Shown piece by piece: positions 10,013 to 18,447 of a stretch of 64,000 nucleotides of DNA. The position numbers and the translations under genes are program-made. Under the pieces are notes generated by a model, which was not told where the DNA came from, did no database searches, and was given only the letters and a program-made list of their open reading frames with translations. The DNA comes from an uncultured Prevotellaceae bacterium (GTDB taxonomy: Bacteria > Bacteroidota > Bacteroidia > Bacteroidales > Bacteroidaceae), in the NCBI GenBank assembly GCA_900318555.1, contig ONKX01000014.1:53271-117270 (forward strand), written 5' to 3'. How positions within the stretch are numbered: the stretch's first letter is position 1; each line of letters starts with the position of its first letter.

Positions 10013-10044
10013 CAAAATTACAAAATCTTTATGGTATTTGCAAA
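10013..10044 (-). promoter_or_regulatory. Promoter of the flippase gene
   Basis: On the minus strand TTTG (10044-10041) and TAATTTTG (10020-10013) are 20 bp apart. It overlaps the divergent promoter of the GT2 gene. Confidence 0.65.
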
Positions 10045-10052
10045 TTATTTCG

Positions 10053-10060
10053 TACCTTTG
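10053..10060 (+). promoter_or_regulatory. -7 promoter box of the glycosyltransferase operon
   Basis: TACCTTTG ends 5 nt before the ATG at 10066, another case where transcription probably starts at or next to the start codon. Confidence 0.55.
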
Positions 10061-10065
10061 TAGGC

Positions 10066-10941
10066 ATGAAACTCAGTATTGTCATTCCCGTCTATCGTGT
10101 AGAGGGCACCCTCGACCGCTGTGTTGAGAGTGTGCTCATACAGGATGTTGATGATATGGAAGTGATACTTGTCGATGATGGTTCACCCGATTCGTGTCCA
10201 CAAATGTGCGACCAATGGGCTGCCCGCGACAACCGCATACAGGTCATCCACAAGGAGAACGGTGGACTCAGTGATGCGCGCAATGCAGGTATTGACATCG
10301 CCCAAGGTGACATGATCACTTTCGTCGATTCAGATGACTGGCTAGAAGAGAACACCCTTGCACCACTCCTTGCCATGATGGGTGATGCTGACATCCTGGA
10401 GTATTCTATCCATCATCGCCTCACACTGCACGACTGCACCTATACCGACATCAACGACTATTGGCTCAGCGGTCAGGCCTACCTACATACTTATGCCTGG
10501 AACAAAATCTACCGCCGTAGCCTGTTCGACCATGTTCGGTTCCCCTATGGTAAGGTGTTCGAAGATGCCTGGACATTGCCCCTGCTATTGCGTCAATGCC
10601 ACAAGGTGATGACCACGTCCCATGGTTTTTATCACTATCAGTGGAATCCCGAAGGCATTACTGCCAAAGCCGATGGTCATCAGTTGGCTATGCTCCTCGA
10701 GGCTCATCTGACCAATGGTATGCCTGTCAATGACATCTACTACCTCCACCTGCTCAACATTCAGATTGACGTGTGTGAATGTCTTGACGTTCCGATCACG
10801 CTTCCCTTCCGTCGACTTCATTACGGCCATCTCCACGGCATACAGAAAATAAAAGCAGCTGCTAACAACATATTAAGAATCAATGCGTTATGCAAGACAG
10901 TCCACTTCATACATCACTTCAAGAAACCCAGCCGCTGGTAA
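10066..10941 (+). CDS. Family 2 glycosyltransferase
   Basis: A 291-residue GT-A enzyme. The N-terminal MKLSIVIPVYRVEGTLDRCV and VILVDDGSPD motifs bind the nucleotide sugar, GLSDARNAG follows, and FVDSDDW (about residue 88-94) is the metal-binding DxD region. It would transfer a sugar from a nucleotide donor to a lipid-linked glycan. Its 3' end overlaps the next gene by 52 bp in another frame, showing tight coupling. Donor and acceptor cannot be read from the sequence. Confidence 0.9.
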   Translation: MKLSIVIPVYRVEGTLDRCVESVLIQDVDDMEVILVDDGSPDSCPQMCDQWAARDNRIQVIHKENGGLSDARNAGIDIAQGDMITFVDSDDWLEENTLAPLLAMMGDADILEYSIHHRLTLHDCTYTDINDYWLSGQAYLHTYAWNKIYRRSLFDHVRFPYGKVFEDAWTLPLLLRQCHKVMTTSHGFYHYQWNPEGITAKADGHQLAMLLEAHLTNGMPVNDIYYLHLLNIQIDVCECLDVPITLPFRRLHYGHLHGIQKIKAAANNILRINALCKTVHFIHHFKKPSRW

Positions 10942-11885
10942 CGTTTGTCGTCTGCTACTACGACCTACCGATGCAGATGCTGTGTCAGTGTGTTGACAGC
11001 ATCCTGGCACTCTCGCTACAACGCGAAGAACGCGAGATCATTGTCGTCGATGATGGTTCAGACATCAGTCCTACCAACGCCCTCATGCAGTATGGCGAGG
11101 ATATCATCTACGTCCGACAGAAGCACTCCGGTCTGAGTGCAGCCCGTAACATGGGCATCAACATGGCCCGAGGCCGCTACCTGCAATTCGTTGATGGTGA
11201 TGACAGGCTGATGACCGAACCCTACAATCACTGCCTCGACATACTTCGTTCACATGAGGATGCTGATATGGTGGTTTTTGACTTTACATCCTCTACGGAC
11301 GTGTCAACAACATATACCGACGGACCTGTCCTCAGCGGTACCGACTTCATGCGCCATCATAACATCCACGGTTCAGCCTGTCTGTATCTTTTCCGCCAGA
11401 AGACGCTCAGCGAGCTGCGTTTCACTCCGGGCATCTTCCACGAGGATGAGGAGTTTACCCCTCAGTTGCTGCTACGTGCTGAGCATGTCTATCCCACCGA
11501 TGCACACGCATATTATTATTGTCAGCGTCCGAACTCCATTACTTCCACGACTGATGAGCAGAAGGTGCAAAAGCGCCTCGATGACCTGCACGCCATCACT
11601 CATCGGCTTTATCTGATGGCAGACCGTCTGCCACTAAACGACCGTCTGGCCTTGCGACGCCGTGTAGCCCAACTCACCATGGACTACCTTTACCAGATTA
11701 TCATGCAGACACGTTCTGCCCAGCAACTCGACACCCGCATTGCCATGCTACGTAGCGAGGGACTCTTCCCACTGCCCGACGAGGACTACTCACAGAAGTA
11801 CGTCTGGTTCCGTCGCATGACAAGTACTGCCTTGGGGCGCACGCTATTGTTACACTCGCTTCCACTCCTACGCAAAGAACGATGA
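10890..11885 (+). CDS. Family 2 glycosyltransferase
   Basis: A 331-residue GT2 enzyme with PLVTFVVCYYDLP, IIVVDDGSD, GLSAARNMGI and FVDGDDR motifs in order. The first in-frame ATG at 10890 lies inside the previous gene. Later methionines would remove the first GT2 beta strand, so the upstream start is kept. The C-terminal part (YLMADRLPLNDRLALRRRV) is helical. Its stop overlaps the next ATG by 4 bp, placing it in a three-gene glycosyltransferase operon. Confidence 0.88.
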   Translation: MQDSPLHTSLQETQPLVTFVVCYYDLPMQMLCQCVDSILALSLQREEREIIVVDDGSDISPTNALMQYGEDIIYVRQKHSGLSAARNMGINMARGRYLQFVDGDDRLMTEPYNHCLDILRSHEDADMVVFDFTSSTDVSTTYTDGPVLSGTDFMRHHNIHGSACLYLFRQKTLSELRFTPGIFHEDEEFTPQLLLRAEHVYPTDAHAYYYCQRPNSITSTTDEQKVQKRLDDLHAITHRLYLMADRLPLNDRLALRRRVAQLTMDYLYQIIMQTRSAQQLDTRIAMLRSEGLFPLPDEDYSQKYVWFRRMTSTALGRTLLLHSLPLLRKER

Positions 11886-13045
11886 AGATACTGTTCATAG
11901 GCGAATACAGCAATGTCCACGCGACGTTAGCCAAGGGACTTCGCACCCTAGGTCATGAGGTATGTGTCATTTCCAATGGTGACTTCTGGAAGAACTATCC
12001 GCGCGATGTCGATGTCACACGCACACCAGGACGTCTCGGGGGAATTCTTCTGATGGCCAGAATCTATTCGCTACTGCCCAAGATGCGCGGTTACGACATC
12101 GTACAGCTCATCAACCCCATGTTCTTTGAATTGAAAGCTGAAAGGCTGTTTTGGTTTTATAAATGGCTCCGCAGGAACAACAAGAGACTCATACTTGGCG
12201 CTTATGGCATGGATTACTATTGGGTCCACGAATGTGTGACCAACAAGCCCCTGCGCTATAGCGATTTCAATATCGGTGACGAACTACGTACCGACCCTGA
12301 CGCGATGAAAGAACGTCACGACTGGCTCGGCACCGCTAAAGAACGCCTCAACAAAATGATTGCCAACGATTGCGAAGGCATCGTCACTGGGCTCTATGAA
12401 TATGACGTCTGCTATCGTCCCCATTTCCCCGCGAAGACGATGTTTATCCCCTATCCCATCATCCCTGCCAACCCTACGATACCTACCTCACCTACCCTTC
12501 CTATCAAGATATTCGTGGGCATCAGCCGCGCCCGTAGCGCCTACAAGGGTACCGACGTGATGCTCCGTGCAGCACAAGACCTTGCAACACGCTATCCAGA
12601 CCGTGTCGTCCTAACTGTGGCTGAAGGTATTGCCTTCAGCAAATACCAGGACATGCTTGCCTCCAGCGACGTTCTCCTCGACCAGCTCTACAGCTATACC
12701 CCCGCCATGAATGCACTCCTTGCCATGTCGAAGGGTATTGTTGTTGTAGGTGGTGGTGAACCTGAGAATTACGATATTCTTCGACATGAATGTCGAAGTG
12801 TGGCACGCAATCTTCGACATGAAAGTCGAAGTGTGGCATGCAATCTTAGCGAGACCGAGCTTCGCCCCATCATCAATGTCCAGCCGTCATACGACAGCGT
12901 CTATCACGAACTCGAACAACTTGTCCTTCATCCCGAGCGTCTGCCACAATTAAAGCAACAGAGTGTCGACTACATCCTCCGCCATCATGATTACCTCAAA
13001 GTCGCCCGGGCCTACGAGGCATTCTACACCAAAAAGCTTTGTTGA
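11882..13045 (+). CDS. GT4-like glycosyltransferase carrying two repeat insertions
   Basis: A 387-residue GT-B fold protein. It starts MKILFIGEYSNVHATLAKGL (donor/acceptor N-domain), and the C-domain has KIFVGISRARSAYKGTDVML and ASSDVLLDQLYSYTPAMNAL with the Glu-containing GGGEPENYDIL nucleotide-sugar loop. Two repetitive blocks interrupt the fold. Residues about 195-209 (a Pro-Thr linker between the domains) derive from five 9-bp units, and residues 300-321 are a duplicated 11-residue sequence placed directly after PENYDIL. Both keep the frame, so the enzyme may still be active, but the second insertion lies close to the donor site. It overlaps the GT2 gene before it by 4 bp. Confidence 0.82.
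   Translation: MKILFIGEYSNVHATLAKGLRTLGHEVCVISNGDFWKNYPRDVDVTRTPGRLGGILLMARIYSLLPKMRGYDIVQLINPMFFELKAERLFWFYKWLRRNNKRLILGAYGMDYYWVHECVTNKPLRYSDFNIGDELRTDPDAMKERHDWLGTAKERLNKMIANDCEGIVTGLYEYDVCYRPHFPAKTMFIPYPIIPANPTIPTSPTLPIKIFVGISRARSAYKGTDVMLRAAQDLATRYPDRVVLTVAEGIAFSKYQDMLASSDVLLDQLYSYTPAMNALLAMSKGIVVVGGGEPENYDILRHECRSVARNLRHESRSVACNLSETELRPIINVQPSYDSVYHELEQLVLHPERLPQLKQQSVDYILRHHDYLKVARAYEAFYTKKLC
12464..12508 (+). repeat. 9-bp tandem array in the GT4 linker
   Basis: Units starting CCT begin at 12464, 12473, 12482, 12491 and 12500 with a consensus near CCTACCNNN. They encode a Pro-x-x repeat in the interdomain linker. Confidence 0.65.
12779..12844 (+). repeat. Duplicated 33-bp palindromic element inserted in frame
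   Basis: Two direct 33-bp copies (12779-12811 and 12812-12844) differ at only four positions. Each begins with an inverted repeat: CTTCGACAT/ATGTCGAAG in copy 1 and CTTCGAC/GTCGAAG in copy 2. Eleven codons per copy preserve the reading frame. The layout resembles the palindromic elements known to insert in frame in Rickettsia genes. Confidence 0.85.
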
Positions 13046-13047
13046 CG

Positions 13048-13079
13048 TTTGGTGAATCCACTTTTTTTTCGTACCTTCG
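13048..13079 (+). promoter_or_regulatory. rsmG promoter
   Basis: TTTG at 13048 and TACCTTCG at 13072-13079 are 20 bp apart. Only 4 nt separate the -7 box from the ATG at 13084, so the transcript may be leaderless. The promoter overlaps the end of the glycosyltransferase operon. Confidence 0.65.
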
Positions 13080-13083
13080 CAGC

Positions 13084-13710
13084 ATGAAAGCAGAAATCAT
13101 TGAGAAATACTTTCCGGAACTGACGGAAAAACAACTGGGACAGTATGAAATGCTTGACGAGTTGTATCGTGATTGGAACGCAAAAATCAACGTCATCTCA
13201 CGCAAGGACATTGACAACCTGTACGAACACCACGTGCTGCACTCATTAGCCATAGCCCGGATGTTACGATTCAAGCCCGGTACATGCATTCTGGATTTCG
13301 GAACGGGAGGCGGATTCCCGGGCATTCCATTGGCCATTATGTTTCCAGAATGTCACTTCAAGCTCATCGACGGTACAGGAAAGAAAATCCGTGTGGCACA
13401 GGAAGTGGCGAAGGCTATCGGACTGGAAAACTGCGAACCATGTCATCTGCGTGGTGAGGATGAGAAGGGACGTTACGACTTCATCGTGAGTCGTGCGGTG
13501 ATGCCATTACCCGACTTGGAACGTATCGTTCGTAAGAATATTTCCAAGGAAAGCCACAATGCACTCCCCAACGGCATCATCTGCCTAAAGGGCGGTACGT
13601 TGGATACCGAGTTGCAACCATTCCGCAAAATTGTGGAAACGGAGGATATCAGCCAGTGGTTCAATGAGGAATGGTTTAAGGAGAAATACGTTATTTACCT
13701 GCCGCTATGA
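13084..13710 (+). CDS. rsmG: 16S rRNA 7-methylguanosine methyltransferase RsmG
   Basis: A 208-residue SAM-dependent methyltransferase that modifies G527 (E. coli numbering) of 16S rRNA. The SAM site is visible as ILDFGTGGGFPGIPLAI (about residues 65-81), and DFIVSRAVMPLPDL follows. An in-frame extension to 13039 exists, but the ATG at 13084 (MKAEIIEKYFPELTEKQ) matches the usual family start and lies directly behind a promoter. The stop overlaps the ispE ATG by 4 bp. Confidence 0.93.
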   Translation: MKAEIIEKYFPELTEKQLGQYEMLDELYRDWNAKINVISRKDIDNLYEHHVLHSLAIARMLRFKPGTCILDFGTGGGFPGIPLAIMFPECHFKLIDGTGKKIRVAQEVAKAIGLENCEPCHLRGEDEKGRYDFIVSRAVMPLPDLERIVRKNISKESHNALPNGIICLKGGTLDTELQPFRKIVETEDISQWFNEEWFKEKYVIYLPL

Positions 13711-14540
13711 TAAATTTTCCTATTGCAAAGATCAATCTGGGGCTGAACGTAGTAGAGAAACGCCCCGATGGTTACCATAATTTGGAAACGGTATTCTATC
13801 CAGTACCTATCAAAGATGCGCTGGAAGTGACAACCATGGACGATCAATTCCCGTCGGACGCAGATTGCGACCTGAAAGTAACGAACATCCATATCGAAGG
13901 CGACGAGCAGAAGAATCTGGTGGTGAGGGCATATCGATTGCTAAAGGAAGACTTCCCCACGCTACCCCGCTGTCACGCCCACCTGTGGAAAGGCATTCCC
14001 ACACAGGCCGGCATGGGCGGTGGTTCGAGTGACTGCGCCTACATGATTATGCTGCTGAACGACCTGTTTCAGTTGGGACTGAGCGAACAACAGATGATGG
14101 ACTATGCTGCACGTCTGGGTGCCGACTGTGCGTTCTTCATCAAGAGCCGTCCGTGCTATGCAGAGGGTATCGGTGAACGACTAGAGGATATCAGCCTCGA
14201 CCTGAGCGAATGGTATATTGGCGTGGTTCGTCCCGACATCCCCGTACCGACGAAAGAGGCTTTTGCCCGCATCCGTCCGCACTACCCCCAGAAGAACTGT
14301 CGCGAGGTGGTGATGCAACCCGTGGAAACATGGAAGGAAGAACTGGTAAACGACTTCGAGGAAAGTGTCTTTGCCATACACCCAGAATTGGCGGAAGTGA
14401 AGCAACAATTATATAACATGGGCGCTACCTATGCGGCCATGTCTGGCTCAGGTAGCGCCCTATTCGGACTGTTCAAGGAATGCCCCAACCGTCTCGGTCA
14501 GGTCTTTCCCGGTATGTTTACATTTAGTAGCTTGTTGTAA
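13707..14540 (+). CDS. ispE: 4-diphosphocytidyl-2-C-methyl-D-erythritol kinase
   Basis: A 277-residue GHMP kinase of the methylerythritol phosphate pathway for isoprenoid precursors. The N-terminus PIAKINLGLNVVEKRPDGYH, the ATP-binding loop PTQAGMGGGSSDCA (about residues 96-109) and the C-terminal MSGSGSALFGLF block are all present. It is translationally coupled to rsmG. It is convergent with the Crp-family gene, with 16 bp between the stops. Confidence 0.95.
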   Translation: MINFPIAKINLGLNVVEKRPDGYHNLETVFYPVPIKDALEVTTMDDQFPSDADCDLKVTNIHIEGDEQKNLVVRAYRLLKEDFPTLPRCHAHLWKGIPTQAGMGGGSSDCAYMIMLLNDLFQLGLSEQQMMDYAARLGADCAFFIKSRPCYAEGIGERLEDISLDLSEWYIGVVRPDIPVPTKEAFARIRPHYPQKNCREVVMQPVETWKEELVNDFEESVFAIHPELAEVKQQLYNMGATYAAMSGSGSALFGLFKECPNRLGQVFPGMFTFSSLL

Positions 14541-14556
14541 TTAATCGCTGAAAGGT

Positions 14557-15171
14557 TTAGTCTTTGTCGCCCTTGTCGCCCAACAAGACGGAAGTGCGCA
14601 CACGGCTCAACGTTTCAGGAGTCATCTGCAGATAGCTGGCAATATAGACTAGCGGTGCACGCAATACCAACTGCGGTGAGCGCTTGACGAGTTTCGAATA
14701 GCGTTCCTGTGCCGACTCGAAGCGCAACATATCAGCATGAATCTGCGAGATGATGAGCGACTCCTCAAGAATCTTACGGTAAAGCATCTGGATATTGACG
14801 TTGCGAACAGCCTCATGCTCCAGTTCGCGTTTTGGGAGTGCGAAAAGGATGGTAGGCTCCAATGCCACCATCTGCTGGGTCGAGGGCTTATCCGTGAACA
14901 GGCTCTCGATGCTCATCACAATGTTGTCCTCGGTGGCCATATACTCAGTCAGTTCCTTACCATTCTTGTAATAGAACTGGCGTACCAGTCCTTTTGCCAC
15001 CCAGTAGATGCTTTCACATACTTCACCCTCGTGGAGGATGATTTCACCCTTTTGGTATTTCTTAGGAACCAAGATGCCCTCCAGCACGTCCAGTTCCTCA
15101 TGCGTCATAGTGCTGTAGCGGCGAGCTAACTCACGCGCCACGTCTCTTGTTGTCAGTCCGATTGTAGCCAT
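14557..15171 (-). CDS. Crp/Fnr-family transcriptional regulator
   Basis: A 204-residue protein with an N-terminal cyclic-nucleotide-binding-like beta roll (KYQKGEIILHEGEVCESIYWVAKG, residues about 38-60) and a C-terminal segment at 170-195 (VYIASYLQMTPETLSRVR) that fits a winged-helix recognition region. No Cys cluster for an Fe-S centre is seen, so it is not a classical Fnr. The effector is unknown. It follows lepA on the same strand after 48 AT-rich base pairs in which I find no clear promoter, so it may be read from lepA. Confidence 0.85.
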   Translation of the reverse strand: MATIGLTTRDVARELARRYSTMTHEELDVLEGILVPKKYQKGEIILHEGEVCESIYWVAKGLVRQFYYKNGKELTEYMATEDNIVMSIESLFTDKPSTQQMVALEPTILFALPKRELEHEAVRNVNIQMLYRKILEESLIISQIHADMLRFESAQERYSKLVKRSPQLVLRAPLVYIASYLQMTPETLSRVRTSVLLGDKGDKD

Positions 15172-15219
15172 ATTTTCTTTTTTTCAATTTAGATTGTTAT
15201 TAGTTTTTATTCTTATATT

Positions 15220-17001
15220 TTAATCCAGTTTCAGAACAGCAAGGAAGGCTTTCTGCGGCACTTCCACATTGCCAATCTGTTTCATACGCTTCTTACCACG
15301 TTTCTGTTTCTCCAGCAGTTTGCGCTTACGACTGACGTCACCGCCATAACACTTGGCAGTCACATCCTTGCGCACCTGCTTCACCGTCTCGCGGGCAATA
15401 ATCTTCGCACCAATGGCCGCCTGTATAGCAATATCAAACTGCTGACGCGGAATGAGTTCCTTCAGTTTCTCGCACATGCGGCGTCCAAAGGTTACGGCAT
15501 TATCAGCATGTGTCAGTGTCGACAAAGCATCAACTGGTTCACCATTCAGCAAGATATCGAGTTTTACCAATTTCGACGGACGGAACGAGTCGATATGATA
15601 ATCGAACGATGCATAGCCCTTCGAGATGGATTTCAGTTTATCGTAGAAATCAATGACGATTTCACCCAGCGGCAACATAAATCGCAACTCCACACGACCT
15701 CCACTGACATACTGCTGGTCGATGAGTTCACCACGCTTGTCGAGACACAGCGTCATGATGGGACCGATATAGTCAGCAGCGGTAATGATAGAGGCCTTGA
15801 TATACGGTTCCTCTATATGGTCTATCATCGTCAGGTCGGGCAGTCCCGAGGGATTGTGCACCTCTTTCTCCTCACCCTGCTTGGTGTAGCACATATAGGT
15901 TACGTTAGGCACGGTGGTGATGACATCCATGTCGAACTCACGATCCAGACGCTCCTGCACAATTTCCATGTGGAGCAATCCCAGGAAACCGCAACGGAAA
16001 CCAAAGCCCAGCGCCACAGATGTCTCTGGAACGAACGTCAGCGAGGCATCGTTCAACTGCAGCTTCTCCAACGAAGCGCGCAGATTCTCATAATCCGTTG
16101 GGTCGATAGGATAGACACCGGCAAATACCATGGGCTTCACTTCTTGGAAGCCTTCGATAGCCTTGTCACAGGGACGGTCGATATGGGTAATGGTATCACC
16201 CACCTTCACTTCCTTGGCATTTTTGATGCCCGAGATGATGTATCCCACCTCACCCGTGCGTAATTCCTTTCGGGGAATCATATCCATCTTCAACACACCC
16301 ACCTCGTCAGCGTCGTACTCCATACCGGTATTGAAGAATTTTACCTTATCACCCTGACGAATTACGCCATTATTAATCTTGAAGTAAGCAATGATGCCTC
16401 GGAACGAGTTGAACACCGAGTCGAAAATCAATGCCTGCAACGGTGCCTTTTCGTCACCCTCGGGATGTGGAATGCGCTCGACGACAGCATTCAGGATGTC
16501 CTCCACGCCCTCACCGGTTTTTCCACTGGCACGAATGATATCCTCAGGATCACAACCAATCAGATCGACAATTTCGTCCTCCACCTCATCAGGCATGGCT
16601 GACGGCATATCAATCTTGTTGATGACGGGAATAATCTCAAGGTCGTTGTCAATAGCCAGATAGAGGTTCGAAATAGTCTGTGCCTGCACGCCCTGTGTGG
16701 CGTCGACCACCAGCAGGGCACCTTCACAAGCGGCTATGGAACGCGACACTTCATACGAGAAGTCCACGTGTCCCGGGGTGTCAATGAGGTTCAGAATATA
16801 TTTTTCACCCTTGTACATATACTCCATCTGGATGGCGTGGCTCTTAATCGTAATGCCGCGCTCACGCTCCAGGTCCATGTCGTCCAACATCTGTCCCTCC
16901 GTCACCTGGATGGTCTTGGTGAACTCCAGCAGACGGTCGGCCAGCGTCGACTTCCCATGGTCGATATGTGCAATGATGCAGAAATTTCTTATATGCTCCA
17001 T
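15220..17001 (-). CDS. lepA: Elongation factor 4 (back-translocating GTPase LepA)
   Basis: A 593-residue translational GTPase. G1 is AHIDHGKST (about residues 10-18), with RGITIKSHA (G2 region), DTPGHVDF (G3) and NKIDMPSA (G4). The C-terminal LepA-specific domain ends in the basic segment [20 protein letters not shown]. The ATG at 17001 ([18 protein letters not shown]) is chosen over an upstream in-frame ATG because it fits the family start and lies 25 bp after a TATCTTTG box. Confidence 0.96.
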   Translation of the reverse strand: MEHIRNFCIIAHIDHGKSTLADRLLEFTKTIQVTEGQMLDDMDLERERGITIKSHAIQMEYMYKGEKYILNLIDTPGHVDFSYEVSRSIAACEGALLVVDATQGVQAQTISNLYLAIDNDLEIIPVINKIDMPSAMPDEVEDEIVDLIGCDPEDIIRASGKTGEGVEDILNAVVERIPHPEGDEKAPLQALIFDSVFNSFRGIIAYFKINNGVIRQGDKVKFFNTGMEYDADEVGVLKMDMIPRKELRTGEVGYIISGIKNAKEVKVGDTITHIDRPCDKAIEGFQEVKPMVFAGVYPIDPTDYENLRASLEKLQLNDASLTFVPETSVALGFGFRCGFLGLLHMEIVQERLDREFDMDVITTVPNVTYMCYTKQGEEKEVHNPSGLPDLTMIDHIEEPYIKASIITAADYIGPIMTLCLDKRGELIDQQYVSGGRVELRFMLPLGEIVIDFYDKLKSISKGYASFDYHIDSFRPSKLVKLDILLNGEPVDALSTLTHADNAVTFGRRMCEKLKELIPRQQFDIAIQAAIGAKIIARETVKQVRKDVTAKCYGGDVSRKRKLLEKQKRGKKRMKQIGNVEVPQKAFLAVLKLD

Positions 17002-17026
17002 AATCGTGAAAACACAAATAGCTTTG

Positions 17027-17034
17027 CAAAGATA
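17027..17034 (-). promoter_or_regulatory. -7 promoter box of lepA
   Basis: TATCTTTG on the minus strand, 25 bp before the ATG at 17001. No clear -33 TTTG. Confidence 0.5.
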
Positions 17035-17095
17035 CATAAAAAATTCGAAACGACCTACACAAGCGTGCAGATTTTAAAACTTTTTTTCGTTTCGC

Positions 17096-17896
17096 TTATT
17101 CGAGTTCGAAAATTCCAGAAGGTGAATTACGCTTGAGAACCTCCAGATGGAAGTCAACACCAGCAATGATTCCGAAGTCACGCAACACGCTCTCAACGGT
17201 CTTGCGTGCCAGTTCCGGATGGTTGTTTTCCTCGCTCAGGTGGCACAGCCACACATTGCGCAACAGCTCAGTCATATTCTCAACCAGAGCCAGTCCACAG
17301 TTGCGGTTGCTGAGATGTCCCGTATCTGAAAGGATGCGCGTCTTGAGGAACTGCGGATAAGGTCCGTTCATCACCATCTCTTCGTCATGATTGGCCTCAA
17401 TAACCAAATGGTGTGCATTACGGATGTACTCTTTCATTTCGTCAGTCACCATCCCCACATCGGTCATGATGCAGAAGTTAGTTCCTTCGGCCTCAATGAA
17501 ATAACCAACGTTGTCACTACTGTCGTGAGGTACTCCGAAAGGGGTCACCTTGAAGTCTCCGATTTCGATGGTCTTACCCTTCTCTATGACGCGAACAAGG
17601 GCAGCAGGAATCTTCTGCGATATACAGTAGTTGCGCGTAATGCCTACATGGACCTCATGTGTAGCATAGACAGGAATTTGGTAGTCATTGCTGAAAGAAC
17701 CCACCGACTTGATATGGTCAGCGTGATCGTGGGTGATGAGCACATGATGAACCTCAGAAAGACTAAATCCGTAAGTACGGAAATCTTTCTTCAGGCCGCG
17801 CAGACCGACTCCAAGGTCTATCAGCAGGGCATCGTTTGGAGTGGCTAGCAAGTAGCAGTTACCACTGCTTCCACTACCGAAAGAGATGAATTTCAT
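17096..17896 (-). CDS. Metallo-beta-lactamase-fold hydrolase, YycJ/WalJ type
   Basis: A 266-residue protein with MKFISFGSGSSGNCYLL at the start, the metal-binding LITHDHADHI (about residues 55-65), PHDSSDNVGY and a late CHLSEENNHPE motif, the order seen in YycJ/WalJ proteins. These are predicted nucleases or hydrolases with two metal ions. The start at 17896 is preferred to an upstream TTG because it gives the standard N-terminus. A TACCTTTG box is about 25 bp upstream. Confidence 0.85.
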   Translation of the reverse strand: MKFISFGSGSSGNCYLLATPNDALLIDLGVGLRGLKKDFRTYGFSLSEVHHVLITHDHADHIKSVGSFSNDYQIPVYATHEVHVGITRNYCISQKIPAALVRVIEKGKTIEIGDFKVTPFGVPHDSSDNVGYFIEAEGTNFCIMTDVGMVTDEMKEYIRNAHHLVIEANHDEEMVMNGPYPQFLKTRILSDTGHLSNRNCGLALVENMTELLRNVWLCHLSEENNHPELARKTVESVLRDFGIIAGVDFHLEVLKRNSPSGIFELE

Positions 17897-17921
17897 CATA
17901 CACTCTTGCCAAAATTTGTGC

Positions 17922-17929
17922 AAAGGTAT
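17922..17929 (-). promoter_or_regulatory. -7 promoter box of the MBL-fold gene
   Basis: TACCTTTG on the minus strand, about 25 bp before the start at 17896. Coordinates may be off by one base. Confidence 0.5.
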
Positions 17930-17971
17930 AAAAAAGTTAAGAAATAAGAGACAAGAATTAAGAGTTTTTTG

Positions 17972-17979
17972 TATCTTTG
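17972..17979 (+). promoter_or_regulatory. -7 promoter box of the lipoprotein gene
   Basis: TATCTTTG, 21 bp before the ATG at 18001, divergent from the MBL-fold gene promoter. Confidence 0.5.
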
Positions 17980-18000
17980 CAGAGAAATTTTACATATTTA

Positions 18001-18447
18001 ATGGTTATGCGACTACTTTTTCCCTTTCTGACAGTTGTTCTGATGGCGAGCTGCAACACTGGATTCAACGGAAACGACGAGGCAAAGGCCACCGCAACCC
18101 AATGGGCTGAGGCATATTTCAACTGCGATTTCAAGGATGCCGCCAATTATACGACGCCAGAGAGCGAACAATGGTTACGCTTTGCCGCGTCGAACACTAC
18201 GGAGGAGGACTTGAAACTGGTGAATGGCGGGGCAACAGCAAGTGCTGAGGAATATTTCACGGTAGCCAACGACACCCTGCGTGTGGTCACCGTAACCGTC
18301 AGGAATTTTCTAAAAGCCACCGCTGTCGGTGCACCCGCAGAAATACAACAGGAAGGCACCTTCCTGGTAACTGTTGTCCATCGCAATGGAGAGTGGAAGG
18401 TTAGAATGGAAGGCCTACCGCGAAATGAAAAGCAAAGTCGCGACTGA
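18001..18447 (+). CDS. Small NTF2/DUF4878-like lipoprotein
   Basis: A 148-residue protein with a lipoprotein signal peptide ending LMASC (Cys about residue 17). The mature part, starting with an ATQWAEAYFNCDFKDAANYTTPESE helix and ending with a VVHRNGEWKVRM strand, resembles the cystatin/NTF2-like DUF4878 fold often found in Bacteroidetes lipoproteins. The start could be the ATG at 18001 or 18007. Its last 47 bp overlap the 3' end of tamL on the other strand. Confidence 0.65.
   Translation: MVMRLLFPFLTVVLMASCNTGFNGNDEAKATATQWAEAYFNCDFKDAANYTTPESEQWLRFAASNTTEEDLKLVNGGATASAEEYFTVANDTLRVVTVTVRNFLKATAVGAPAEIQQEGTFLVTVVHRNGEWKVRMEGLPRNEKQSRD

Noticed and set aside
17977-18000. Upstream TTG start for the small lipoprotein
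   Set aside because: It would lie inside the -7 promoter box and spoil the lipoprotein signal; the ATG at 18001 is better.
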